From Lentzea atacamensis (GTDB taxonomy: Bacteria; Actinomycetota; Actinomycetes; Mycobacteriales; Pseudonocardiaceae): 64,000 nucleotides of DNA. A program made the position numbers and the translations under genes. This document shows, piece by piece, positions 51,608-59,754 of the stretch. The notes beneath the pieces were generated by a model. The model was given only the letters and a program-made list of their open reading frames with translations, was not told where the DNA came from and did not search any database. The stretch is taken from the NCBI RefSeq assembly GCF_003269295.1, contig NZ_QLTT01000015.1, forward strand, positions 94,054 through 158,053. The letters are read 5' to 3'. Within the stretch, counting starts at the first letter, position 1, and every line of letters starts with the position of its first letter.

Positions 51608-52557
51608 CCACGGCGGCGGTGCGGGTACGCGGTCTCACCCGGGAGTTCACCCGTCGTCGTGCGCAGCCGCGGCTCGCACTCGACGCGGTGGACCTCACGG
51701 TGGAGGAAGGTGAGGTGCACGGCCTGCTCGGCCCCAACGGTGCCGGCAAGACGACGCTGTGCAAGATCCTGAGCACGGTTCTGCTGCCCACGTCGGGCAC
51801 GGCGCTGGTGAACGGCTTCGACGTCGTGCGCGAGACCAAGCAGGTGCGGCAGGGGATCGGCATCGTGTTCGGTGGTGAACGCGGCCTCTACACCAGGCTC
51901 ACCGCGCGGCAGAACCTCATGTACTGGTCGGCGCTCTACCAGCAGCCGACGCGGGTGGCCAAGGCACGGGTCGCCGAGTTGCTGGAGAGGATGGGGCTGC
52001 TCGAGCGCGCCGACGACGCGGTCGAGACGTTCTCCCGCGGCATGAAACAACGTCTGCACCTGGCCCGCGGTCTCATCGGTGACCCGCGGACGTTGCTGCT
52101 GGACGAACCGACCGTCGGCATGGACCCGGTGGCGGCGCGGGACTTCCGCTCGCTGGTCGCGGAACTTCGCGGTGAGGGCAGGTCGATCCTGATCACCACG
52201 CACGACATGGCCGAGGCGGAGTCGGTGTGCGACAAGGTCTCGCTCATCGACGGCGGAAAGGTGATCGGCACGGAGTCGCCGAGGACGATCGGCGGCTGGA
52301 TGTCGAAGTACGAACGGGTCCGGGCCCAGGGCGTGCCAGAAGAGGTGCGGGCGAAGTTGCGCGCCCTGCCGGGCGTGTCCGAGGTGCGCGTCGAGGACGA
52401 CGAGGAGGTGCTGGTCTCGGTGGACGCGGAGGGTGCGGCCGCCAGGGTCCTGCGGACGCTGGTCGACGCGGGGGTCAGCGCGGTGTCGACCTCGCGGCCC
52501 AGCCTCGAGGAGGTCTACCTCCACGTCATCGGGGACCGCGGGCTGGCGGTGCGGTGA
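51604..52557 (+). CDS. ABC exporter ATP-binding protein (DrrA-like)
   Basis: 317 aa. Walker A GPNGAGKTT, signature FSRGMKQRL, Walker B LLLDEPTVGMD and the switch TTHD are all present, and the C-terminal ~80 residues form the regulatory extension of DrrA-type exporters. GTG 51604 overlaps the previous stop and its own stop overlaps the permease start, so export genes are tightly coupled. It likely powers product efflux and self-protection. Confidence 0.92.
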   Translation: MTTAAVRVRGLTREFTRRRAQPRLALDAVDLTVEEGEVHGLLGPNGAGKTTLCKILSTVLLPTSGTALVNGFDVVRETKQVRQGIGIVFGGERGLYTRLTARQNLMYWSALYQQPTRVAKARVAELLERMGLLERADDAVETFSRGMKQRLHLARGLIGDPRTLLLDEPTVGMDPVAARDFRSLVAELRGEGRSILITTHDMAEAESVCDKVSLIDGGKVIGTESPRTIGGWMSKYERVRAQGVPEEVRAKLRALPGVSEVRVEDDEEVLVSVDAEGAAARVLRTLVDAGVSAVSTSRPSLEEVYLHVIGDRGLAVR

Positions 52558-53324
52558 TCGGCCTCTTCCTCGCGGCGATGAGGTTCCAGGCGCAGGTGGT
52601 GCGCCGGGAGCCGGACTACCTCATGTCGCTGGTGACGATTCCGCTGCTGACGGTGGCGTTCCTGGCCATCATGGGCAACGCCGGCCGTGCGGACCTCGCC
52701 CCGTACGCGGTGGTGGGCGCGGCGCTGATGACCATCTGGGCGACGGCGTTGTTCGTGTCCGGTGAGCTGATCGACGCCGACCGCTGGGAGGGCACCCTCG
52801 AAGGGGTGCTCGCCGCCCCGGCGCCCTACCAGGTCGCGTACCTGGGGCGGATCGCCACCGTCACGGTGATCAGCTTCCTCGGCCTGGTCGAGAGCGCGCT
52901 GATCGCCTGGCTGGTGTTCGGGGTGACGTTCCCGGTGCCGCACGCAGGATTGCTGGTGCTGACGCTGGCGTGCACCGCGTTCTCGATGGTCGGCACGGCG
53001 TCGATCATGGCACCGCTGTTCGTGCTCGCCCGCTCGGCGCGGATCTTCCAGAACTCGTTGTCGTACCCCTTCTACCTGCTCGGCGGCACGGTGGTGCCGG
53101 TCGTGCTGCTGCCGGAGTGGCTGCGGCCCGTCTCGAAGGCGATCTTCCTGTCGTGGGCGTCCGATCTCCTGCGGGACTGCCTGCGCGCCGAGGAACCGGT
53201 GGCGGCTCCCGCGCGGCTGGGTGTGATCGTCGGGCTCGGCGTCCTGGGCTTCGGCATCGGTCATCTGCTCACCAGGGCGGTGTTCAAACGCGTGCGCGAG
53301 AACGGTTCGGTGGGATTCGCATGA
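52554..53324 (+). CDS. ABC-2 type permease subunit 1
   Basis: 256 aa with about six hydrophobic segments (for example LMSLVTIPLLTVAFLAIMG and LLVLTLACTAFSMVGTASIM). This is the ABC-2 layout of drug exporters (DrrB-like). GTG 52554 overlaps the ATPase stop; the stop overlaps the second permease start (ATGA). Confidence 0.88.
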   Translation: MIGLFLAAMRFQAQVVRREPDYLMSLVTIPLLTVAFLAIMGNAGRADLAPYAVVGAALMTIWATALFVSGELIDADRWEGTLEGVLAAPAPYQVAYLGRIATVTVISFLGLVESALIAWLVFGVTFPVPHAGLLVLTLACTAFSMVGTASIMAPLFVLARSARIFQNSLSYPFYLLGGTVVPVVLLPEWLRPVSKAIFLSWASDLLRDCLRAEEPVAAPARLGVIVGLGVLGFGIGHLLTRAVFKRVRENGSVGFA

Positions 53325-54115
53325 GGAACACCGCACGGGTGCTGAGGTACGCGTTCGCCAGCGCGATGGCGGACCTGCGCGCGACCTACACGTGGAAGTC
53401 GTGGGGACTCGCCTGGCTGCTGCGGATGTTGTTCCAGGTCACGCTGTTCGCCTTCATCGGCAAGCTGATCGGCGACCCGCGCGTCGTCGAGTACCTGGTG
53501 ATCGGCAACAGCGTCTTCATCACCGCCGACGTGGTGATGCTGGTGTGCGCCAGCACATCCTGGGAGAGGATGTCCGGCACGCTGCCGCTGCTGGTGGCGA
53601 GTCCCGCCGCGCCGTTCACGGTCTTCACGGGCCGCAGCGCGCAGTGGCTGCTGGACGGGCTCGCCTGCAGCACCATCTCGCTGCTGGTGCTGCCGCCGTT
53701 CCTCGGCGTGCAGCTGCCGCTCGGCACCAGGCTCGCGGTGGTGCCGCTGATCGCGGTGATCGCCGTGAGCGTGTACTTCTTCGGGTTGGTGCTGGGCGGC
53801 CTCGCGCTGCGGGCGATGGCGGCACGCAACCTCATCGGTCGTGTGGGCAGCATCGGGCTCATGCTGCTCACCGGTGTTCAGGTGCCGGTGTCGTTCTGGC
53901 CCACGCCGCTGGAGTCCCTCGCCCAGCTGCTCCCGCTCACGCACGGCCTCGGTGCCGTGCGTGCCGCGCTGGGCAACGGGTCCGCGAGCGACGTGCTGCG
54001 CGGCATCGCGCTGGAGGTCGTGGTGGGCGTCGGCTGGGCGCTGGTGGCCGCCTTCACCTACTGGCGGCTCACCGCGAGCGGCCGGCGCGACGGCACGATC
54101 GAGTTCGGCGGATGA
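53321..54115 (+). CDS. ABC-2 type permease subunit 2
   Basis: 264 aa with about six membrane segments (LLRMLFQVTLFAFIGKLIG, AVVPLIAVIAVSVYFFGLVL, IALEVVVGVGWALVAAF). It pairs with the preceding permease to form a heterodimeric channel. ATG 53321 overlaps the upstream stop. Confidence 0.88.
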   Translation: MRNTARVLRYAFASAMADLRATYTWKSWGLAWLLRMLFQVTLFAFIGKLIGDPRVVEYLVIGNSVFITADVVMLVCASTSWERMSGTLPLLVASPAAPFTVFTGRSAQWLLDGLACSTISLLVLPPFLGVQLPLGTRLAVVPLIAVIAVSVYFFGLVLGGLALRAMAARNLIGRVGSIGLMLLTGVQVPVSFWPTPLESLAQLLPLTHGLGAVRAALGNGSASDVLRGIALEVVVGVGWALVAAFTYWRLTASGRRDGTIEFGG

Positions 54116-54126
54116 GGAGCGCGGCG

Positions 54127-55734
54127 ATGACGTTGTGGCTGCCCGTGTCGAACAGGCGCGGCGACCGGTCGATCTGGCGGGCGGATCGCCGGCTGCCGGA
54201 AGGCTGGTGTGCGCTCGGGCCCGCGACCGACCGCGAGCAGGCCTTGGCGGTCGCCGCGGAGGCCGGCCGGCGCACACCGGGGCCGCACGGCGGTTCCCCG
54301 ACGGTGGACGGCGTGTGCGCCGAGGTGGCGAGCCGCCATCCCGATCGCGTCGCGGTGCTCGACGGGGACCGGGAGGTCACGTACGAGGAGCTGCTCACCC
54401 GTGCCGCCGGCGTGCGCGCCGGCCTGGTGCGGCTCGGGGTCCGCCGGGGTGACGCGGTCGGCGTGTGCCTCGACCGCGGCACCGAGATGATCGCCGTGCT
54501 GCTCGGAACTCTCATGGCTGGCGCCGCCTACGTGCCGTTCGACGGCCGTTCCCCGGCCGCACGGCTCGAGTTCGTGGCGTCCGACGCGGAGGTGGTCTGC
54601 GTGGTCGCCTCCGAGTCCTACCTGGAGGCCTGCACCGCCGTCGGCGTGCCGGTGGTGCGGCCGGAGGAACTCGACGACGAGCCGCTGCGGCAGTCGAGCG
54701 CGAGCGAACCGGACGACGTGGCCTACGTGATGTTCACCTCGGGTTCGACCGGCAAACCCAAGGGCGTGGAGGTCACGCACCGCAACGTCGTCGCGTTCCT
54801 CGACGCGACGGCCGCGTTACTGCCCGCGTCCGCGCCGGAACGGGTGCTGTTCGGTACCAGGCTCACGTTCGACATCGCCGGGCTGGAGATCTACCTCCCG
54901 CTCAGCCGGGGTGGCACGTGCGTCGTCGCCCCGGACACCCCGCTGCTGCGACCGCGATCGCTGGCCAGGCTGATCAACGCGGTGCAGCCGACGCTCGTGC
55001 AGGCCACGCCCGTGCAGTGGCGCCTCCTCCTCGACGCGGGTGCCACCTTCGGCGCCGAGCAGACGCTGCTGTGCGGAGGTGATGTCCTGCCACCTGGCCT
55101 GGCCGCACAGCTGGCCGGGCTGACCGCATGGAACGTCTACGGCCCGACGGAGGCGACGGTGTGGGCCACGGCCTGGCGGGTCACGCCCGGTGCGGTGCGC
55201 ATCGGCAGCGCCATGGACCACGCGACGGTGTACGTGCTCGACGAGCACGGTGATCGGGCAACCGAGGGAGAGCTGTTCATCGGCGGGCCGGCGGTCGCCA
55301 CCGGTTACCGGGGCAGGCCGCGGCTGACGGCGGAACGGTTCGTGCCCGACCCATACTCCCCGGTCGCCGGTGCTCGCATGTACGCGACAGGAGACCTGGT
55401 GCGTGTCCACGGCGACGAGCTGGAGTTCCTCTGCCGCAACGACAACCAGGTCAAGCTCAACGGAGTCCGGCTGGAGCTGGGCGAGATCGAGTCGCTCGCG
55501 GCCGGCGTGCAGGGGGTGCGCGCCGCGGTGGCGGTGGTCGTCGCGAACGACGGGGTCAAGACGCTGCAACTGTTCCTGGACGCGCCGGTGCCTTCGTCGT
55601 GCGACGCGGTCCGGTCCGCGCTGGAACAGCACTTGTCGTCGTCGGTGATGCCCAGCCGCATCGTGGCGATCGACTCGTTCCCCACGACGGCGAACGGCAA
55701 GATCGACCGGAAAGCTCTGGTAGCCCTTTGCTGA
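54127..55734 (+). CDS. MbtH-adenylation domain fusion, predicted to activate glycine in trans
   Basis: 535 aa from ATG 54127 (AGGAG seven bases upstream; ATG 54112 overlapping the permease stop is possible). Residues 1-55 look like MbtH (VSNRRGDRSIWRADRRLPEGW against the usual N...QxSLWP...xPxGW), though the WP is WR. The rest is a full A domain (FTSGSTGKPKGVEVTHRN, NVYGPTEATVW, TTANGKIDRKAL) with no carrier domain. The pocket reads D-I-L-Q-L-G-V-V-W, two changes from the glycine code DILQLGLIW. The NRPS above has a PCP without A domain, and a free carrier protein is also present; this enzyme probably charges one of them. Confidence 0.85.
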   Translation: MTLWLPVSNRRGDRSIWRADRRLPEGWCALGPATDREQALAVAAEAGRRTPGPHGGSPTVDGVCAEVASRHPDRVAVLDGDREVTYEELLTRAAGVRAGLVRLGVRRGDAVGVCLDRGTEMIAVLLGTLMAGAAYVPFDGRSPAARLEFVASDAEVVCVVASESYLEACTAVGVPVVRPEELDDEPLRQSSASEPDDVAYVMFTSGSTGKPKGVEVTHRNVVAFLDATAALLPASAPERVLFGTRLTFDIAGLEIYLPLSRGGTCVVAPDTPLLRPRSLARLINAVQPTLVQATPVQWRLLLDAGATFGAEQTLLCGGDVLPPGLAAQLAGLTAWNVYGPTEATVWATAWRVTPGAVRIGSAMDHATVYVLDEHGDRATEGELFIGGPAVATGYRGRPRLTAERFVPDPYSPVAGARMYATGDLVRVHGDELEFLCRNDNQVKLNGVRLELGEIESLAAGVQGVRAAVAVVVANDGVKTLQLFLDAPVPSSCDAVRSALEQHLSSSVMPSRIVAIDSFPTTANGKIDRKALVALC

Positions 55735-55761
55735 ACGGCGTTGAACAGCTCGGAAGGCGGC

Positions 55762-56502
55762 ATGGTGGCCCATTACTACGACGTATTCGCCGAGGTGTAC
55801 GACGAGCGGTGGGGGCAGCAGGACTACGCCGGTGCCGAGCTCGCGTTCCTGCGGGAGCTTGCCGGAGACGGGTCCGCGCTGGAGGTCGGCATCGGCACCA
55901 GGCGGGTCGCGATCCCGCTCGCCGAGGCCGGTGTCACGGTGGTAGGCGTCGACCCGTCACCGAAGATGCTGGCCGTGCTGGCGCGGAAGCTCGCCGGTGC
56001 GCCTCACCTGAAGGTGGAGGCCGGCGTGGGTGACATGACGCTCGCCGGCGTGACCGGTCGGTTCGGTCTCGTCTTCTGCGTCTACCACACGCTCTTCTAC
56101 GCGGACTCACGCGAGGAGCAGCAACAGTTCTTCCATCGGGCCGCGCAGCTGCTTGCTCCCGGCGGTGCCGTGGTGGTCGAGGGCTACCAACCCGGACAGA
56201 CCCGCAGAGCACGCTGGGCCAAGGGAGTCCGGGTCTGCGAGCTCTCTCCCGACGGCTTCGAGTACGAGCTCTACCGGCACGACGAGGCGAACCAGACGCT
56301 CGAGGTCGGCTGCTACTCCTTGGCCGGCGCGCAGCTCCAGTACTCCTACTGGGTGGAGCGCTACCTCACTGCGGGCCAGACCGACGAGCTTGCGGCCGAG
56401 GCCGGGCTGGCGCTGAGCGAACGCTGGGGCAGCTATGCCCGTGCTCCGTTCGACGACGCGAGCAGCCGGTGCGTGTCGGTATATGTGAGCTCATCGAGCT
56501 GA
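55762..56502 (+). CDS. SAM-dependent class I methyltransferase
   Basis: 246 aa. Motif I is LEVGIGTRRVAIPLA (the usual GCGTGR is altered to GIGTRR), motif II VVGVDPSPKML, and post-motif LLAPGGAVVVEGY. The target, N or O, cannot be read. ATG 55762 follows GGAAGG by four bases; it is 27 bases after the MbtH-A gene and is the last gene of the rightward operon. Confidence 0.8.
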   Translation: MVAHYYDVFAEVYDERWGQQDYAGAELAFLRELAGDGSALEVGIGTRRVAIPLAEAGVTVVGVDPSPKMLAVLARKLAGAPHLKVEAGVGDMTLAGVTGRFGLVFCVYHTLFYADSREEQQQFFHRAAQLLAPGGAVVVEGYQPGQTRRARWAKGVRVCELSPDGFEYELYRHDEANQTLEVGCYSLAGAQLQYSYWVERYLTAGQTDELAAEAGLALSERWGSYARAPFDDASSRCVSVYVSSSS

Positions 56503-56539
56503 CGTTGTAGGTTCCTTTGTGGATGGTCGCACCTCGATC

Positions 56540-57345
56540 GGAGGTGCGCGCCGTGTGAGCGCGGGGAGTGATGGCGTCGATCGCACTGGCGGGTGAACGC
56601 GTGCACGCGTCGTCCGCCTGGTTGGACGCAGCTACCACGTACACCACACCAGACGCGATCGACCTGGCCACCGAGGTGTTCGTCGTCCCGTTGAGGCTGA
56701 TGTTGGCGACCGCCGGTTTCACCGCGTTGGCCGTGACCCAGTCCACGCCGGCGATGAGCGCCGCGAACGTCCCGTTCGCCGAACAGTCGAGCACCCGGAC
56801 CTGCACCAGGGTCACGCCTTTGGCCCTGCCGTGGCGCGCACCACCGAGGATGCCGACTACATGCGTGCCGTGCCCGTTGCAGTCGTCGGTGCCGGTTCCG
56901 CCGATCGCGTCGAATCCGCTCCCGACTCGGCCACCGAGCTCCTCGTGTGTCTTGCGGACGCCGGTGTCGAGGACGTGCCCATGCACGCCGGCGCCCACGT
57001 TGGGGAACGTGTACTTCGCGTTCATCGGCAGAGAAGGCTGGTTGACGCGATCCAGTCCCCACACCGCGTTCGGCTGAGTGTCTGCCGCAGAGACCGTGTG
57101 GTTCTGCTCGACGTAGTCCGCTGCCGGATTGGGTGCCAGACGTCTGGCCGCAGGCTCGGTCAGGTGCACCTCGAACCCGTGCAACGCGTTCGTGAAGACC
57201 CCGCTTCTCCGTGCCACCGTGCTCGCCCGCCAATCGTTGTGCGCGCCCAACGACAGCCGCTCCATCCTTGAGCACCATGATGTAACTGCCGGCGACCGCG
57301 GTCACGCCGCCTGCCGACCGAATCTTGCCTGGCGTTGGCGCGGCC
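56540..57345 (-). pseudogene. Decayed S8 (subtilisin-like) serine protease with I9 propeptide
   Basis: The minus strand reads SYIMVLKDGA...LAGEHGGT (inhibitor I9 propeptide) in one frame and then, after a frameshift near 57,200, FTNALHGFEVHL and the catalytic domain: Asp in GHVLDTGV, His in NGHGTHVVGIL. The frame loses homology after ASAIDAIT, so the catalytic serine region is missing. No signal peptide or start is in place. It is a dead fragment of a secreted protease convergent with the methyltransferase gene. Confidence 0.8.
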
Positions 57346-57393
57346 AGCCCGTCGGTAGCGGTGCCCGACGAGTTCGCCGGACACCTGCTGCAC

Positions 57394-57564
57394 CCGCTCG
57401 TCCGGCGGGTCGACGGCAGTACGCTGACGAGCCTCGTCCTGCGCACGCACTGTGCGGAGTTGTCGCCCCGCAGCGGGATCCCGTCGTCGTTGGTGGTGAC
57501 CTCGGACCCGTTGCCGTGCACTACGAGCGGCAAGGTGGACCGCCGCCGGATCGGGTCGCCGTGA
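57394..57564 (+). pseudogene. C-terminal remnant of an adenylation (AMP-ligase) gene
   Basis: The frame reads LRTHCAELSPRSGIPSSLVV and ends with TTSGKVDRRRIGSP, which is the A9-A10 end of an adenylating enzyme. The other ~450 residues are missing, cut off by the protease fragment. The stop overlaps the start of the carrier-protein gene in GTGA fashion, so the original gene pair was an A enzyme and its carrier. Confidence 0.65.
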
Positions 57565-57797
57565 CGTCCCAGCGCGAGGAGATCGCCCGGTTCGTCGTCG
57601 CCCAGTTCGGGCTGGACGTCGGTCCGGCGGAGCTGTCGCCGGACTATGACCTGCTGGAGGCCGGGGTGCTCGACAGTATCGGCGCGTACACGGTCGCCGC
57701 GTGGCTCGTGCGCCGGTATGACCTGGATCCGCGCAACCAGGAGGTTCTGCCGGAACAGGTGTCGTCAATTCGTGCGTCTCGCCGGGCTGGAGAATGA
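57561..57797 (+). CDS. Orphan carrier protein, possibly frameshifted at its end
   Basis: 78 aa. The attachment motif is LLEAGVLDSIGAYTV and the fold matches aminoacyl/acyl carrier proteins. GTG 57561 is coupled to the adenylation remnant. The last residues (IRASRRAGE) look non-native, whereas another frame continues with FVRLAGLENEPTRKAIQGALERR to about 57,840, so a frameshift near 57,765 is likely. It no longer has a local loading enzyme. Confidence 0.65.
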   Translation: MTSQREEIARFVVAQFGLDVGPAELSPDYDLLEAGVLDSIGAYTVAAWLVRRYDLDPRNQEVLPEQVSSIRASRRAGE

Positions 57798-58068
57798 GCC
57801 GACCCGCAAGGCAATACAGGGGGCACTGGAACGGAGGCTAATGCTCGCCCCGCTGCACGCCTGGCCGACGTGTACTTCGGCAGCTGCGCTGACGAACTGA
57901 GCGTGCTCGAAGACCACGTGTACGGGCGCACCGGCGTCGCGATAGTGGTGGTGCGGGGCGGGGTCGGGATGATTGTTAGGCCGAGAACCTATGACCCCTT
58001 TACTCGGCCAATTACACTCAGAGGTGACCTGGAAGAACAGGCCGGAGCACGCCGCTCAGTCGTTCCAC

Positions 58069-58113
58069 GACTGGGGGTCAAGGGGTCGCAGGTTCAAATC
58101 CTGTCGTCCCGAC
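58069..58113 (+). other. 3' half of tRNA-Pro(GGG): attachment-site scar
   Basis: The sequence begins within the anticodon stem (GACTGGGGGTCAAG, anticodon GGG) and continues with GGGTCGCAGGTTCAAATCC (T arm) and CGTCCCG plus discriminator A. Everything 5' of base 58069 fails to pair or match a tRNA. An abrupt switch in a tRNA anticodon stem is the mark of a site used by a tyrosine recombinase. The CCA end is not encoded. No integrase gene is in the window. Confidence 0.85.
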
Positions 58114-58123
58114 GGTCTGAATC

Positions 58124-58166
58124 AGCCCGCTGATTCTGGGTGAAAGCCCAGGTCAGCGGGCTTTTT
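58124..58166 (+). terminator. Rho-independent terminator after the tRNA-Pro fragment
   Basis: AGCCCGCTGA (58124-58133) pairs with TCAGCGGGCT (58153-58162), with an inner CTGGG/CCCAG stem, and is followed by TTTTT. It is a natural tRNA terminator, which suggests the sequence to the right is the original chromosome flank of the tRNA gene. Confidence 0.85.
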
Positions 58167-58188
58167 CGTGCGCTCGAACGATCTTGTA

Positions 58189-58211
58189 TTGATCATCATT
58201 TCCATGATCAA
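58189..58211. repeat. Inverted repeat TTGATCAT-N7-ATGATCAA
   Basis: Two eight-base arms separated by CATTTCC, 23 bases after the tRNA terminator. The arms are A/T-rich and symmetric, like a repressor or recombinase binding site. The role is unknown. A second hairpin with a T-run (GAAGGAG 58221-58227 with CTCCTTC 58246-58252, then TTTT) follows. From 58,260 to 58,590 I see no gene. Confidence 0.45.
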
Positions 58212-58604
58212 CGGGCGGATGAAGGAGTGAATAAAGAGCCGCGGGCTCCTTCGTTTTGACTAACGCCAAATGGGGTCGCCACGAACGGGTGAACTTGCCG
58301 AACGGCCCTGAACAAGCGTCAACCAGCGCGAATCGACGTCATCGGTATCGAACCGGCCTGGTGGCGGGCTGTCGTGACAGATAGTGGCCGAGATGCTCCT
58401 CGAAGCTGCACGTGTGTCCAAACTGCGTCGTGCTGACCTGAACCGCAGCGACTGTCCCGTAAGACAGCCCAAATGGAGGCTGAGGTGCCTGGCTGACGGC
58501 CGTGCCTCACCTGCAAACGTGGTCATCGTCTACTTCGGACTACTTGCCAGCGCGGGAGCTCGCTGCGTCAAGTGATCAAGTGGTAGTTCTTGCCTTGTCA
58601 AGGT

Positions 58605-59213
58605 GTGCGCAGGTTGGAATCCCGGATCGGCGACAAACGCGTCCTGCTGTTGGTCAAAGCCTTTCTGAAATCCGGGATTCTCGGCCGGGACGGCCAGATC
58701 CGGGGCAGCGGCACCGGCACGCCGCAGGGCGGCATCCTCTCACCGTTGCTGGCCAATGTGGCGCTGTCGGTGTTGGACGAGCACTTCGACCAGCACACGA
58801 TCAGCACCGTGGATCGAGCGAAACGGCGTCGGCACGGACTCGCCAACTACCGGCTCATCCGGTACGCGGACGACTTCGTGATCATGGTGTCCGGCGCACG
58901 GGCACAAGCCGAAGCGCTCCTTCCAGAGGTAGCAGCGGTGCTCGGCACGATGGGGTTCGCCCTGTCGGCCGAGAAGACAATGATCACCCACATCGACGAG
59001 GGGCTCGACTTCCTTGGCTGGCGCATCCAGCGCCACCGCAAGCGAGGCACAGCCACGCACTACGTCAACACCTATCCGTCGAAGAAGGCGCTCCGCGCGA
59101 TCACGACGAAGGTCAAGACCGCTATCGGGGCACGAAGATCCCGTCACCATGGCCGAGCATGGCATGAGATAACTCGCCGCACGGAGGGGTTTGTGGAGCG
59201 CCGGATGCGTTGA
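58605..59213 (+). pseudogene. Group II intron reverse transcriptase/maturase fragment
   Basis: About 200 codons of a bacterial group II intron RT: GTPQGGILSPLLANVAL, RYADDFVIMV (catalytic YADD) and LSAEKTMITHIDEGLDFLGW. The N-terminal RT0-RT3 part is missing before VRRLESRIGDKRV, and the C-terminal maturase and endonuclease parts are replaced after KVKTAIGARRS, since the frame runs into intron RNA domain V. The enzyme cannot be active. Confidence 0.88.
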
Positions 59214-59233
59214 GAGGCGCACGTCCGGTGCGG
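59196..59233 (+). ncRNA. Group II intron domain V remnant
   Basis: GAGCGCCGGATGCGTTGAGA pairs with the following GGCGCACGTCCGGTGCGG to form the small conserved hairpin of domain V. It is at the expected place 3' of the RT gene and marks the intron's 3' end within about 60 bases. Base pairing was judged by eye. Confidence 0.65.
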
Positions 59234-59300
59234 GAGGCGGCTCGGGGAAACGGACTGGCTGCAAGGCCAGCACTGCGTCCCGAGTCGACCTCACCCGGGC

Positions 59301-59612
59301 ATGCTTCAGTCGGTCGCACGTGATGCTCGAACAGTGCGAACTGGCGTTGAACTCGCAAGGCCGCACACCTTCGACGTCAGTGCGATTCCAACAGAACTGG
59401 TCGGCGGAGATCTCAGCCTGGCGCGCCAAGCTGATGCCCGGCATTGGGAGGCGCACATGCGTCCGATCTCGGCGGACACCCTGCGCACCGAGCTGAAGGT
59501 CAGTATGGACCGAGCTCGCGAGCTGGTGGCAGCCCTTCGTGCCGAACTTGCCGACGTGGTTGTCGAGCGTTCTGGAGTTGTTCGGCAGGCCGCGGCGTCA
59601 TCCAAAGGGTGA
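59301..59612 (+). pseudogene. C-terminal remnant of an HTH-ending mobile-element protein
   Basis: The frame contains RPISADTLRTELKVSMDRAR then ELVAALRAEL, which resembles the helix-turn-helix tail of actinomycete DUF2637/plasmid-transfer-type proteins. No N-terminal domain is visible and the first ~45 residues look random. I regard it as the tail of a gene from an integrative element; low certainty. Confidence 0.4.
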
Positions 59613-59703
59613 CGTGCGACCTCCGGCCGCGAGGGCGTTCAGCCTGCTCGAAGGATCTCATGACCAAGCGCGACAACCGCGCTCACCACTGGCTTGTCTG
59701 TTT

Positions 59704-59726
59704 TTGTCAGACCCCCGGCGTAGCGT
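59704..59726 (+). promoter_or_regulatory. DNA-damage-type (RecA-NDp/PafBC) promoter of the SPARDA operon
   Basis: TTGTCAGAC, eight bases, TAGCGT fits tTGTCRgtg-N8-TAnnnT in every upper-case position. Transcription would begin near 59733, 22 bases before the ATG, with AAGGGAG in the leader. The -35/-10 spacing is too short for ordinary sigma-A use, which favours an activator such as PafBC. Confidence 0.6.
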
Positions 59727-59754
59727 GAGGCCCACGGTGAAGGGAGTCGTAGGT

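Noticed and set aside
58221..58257. Riboswitch or attenuator from two competing hairpins
   Set aside because: Only short alternative stems with a T-run are seen and no gene follows within 300 bases; a simple terminator or relic is enough.
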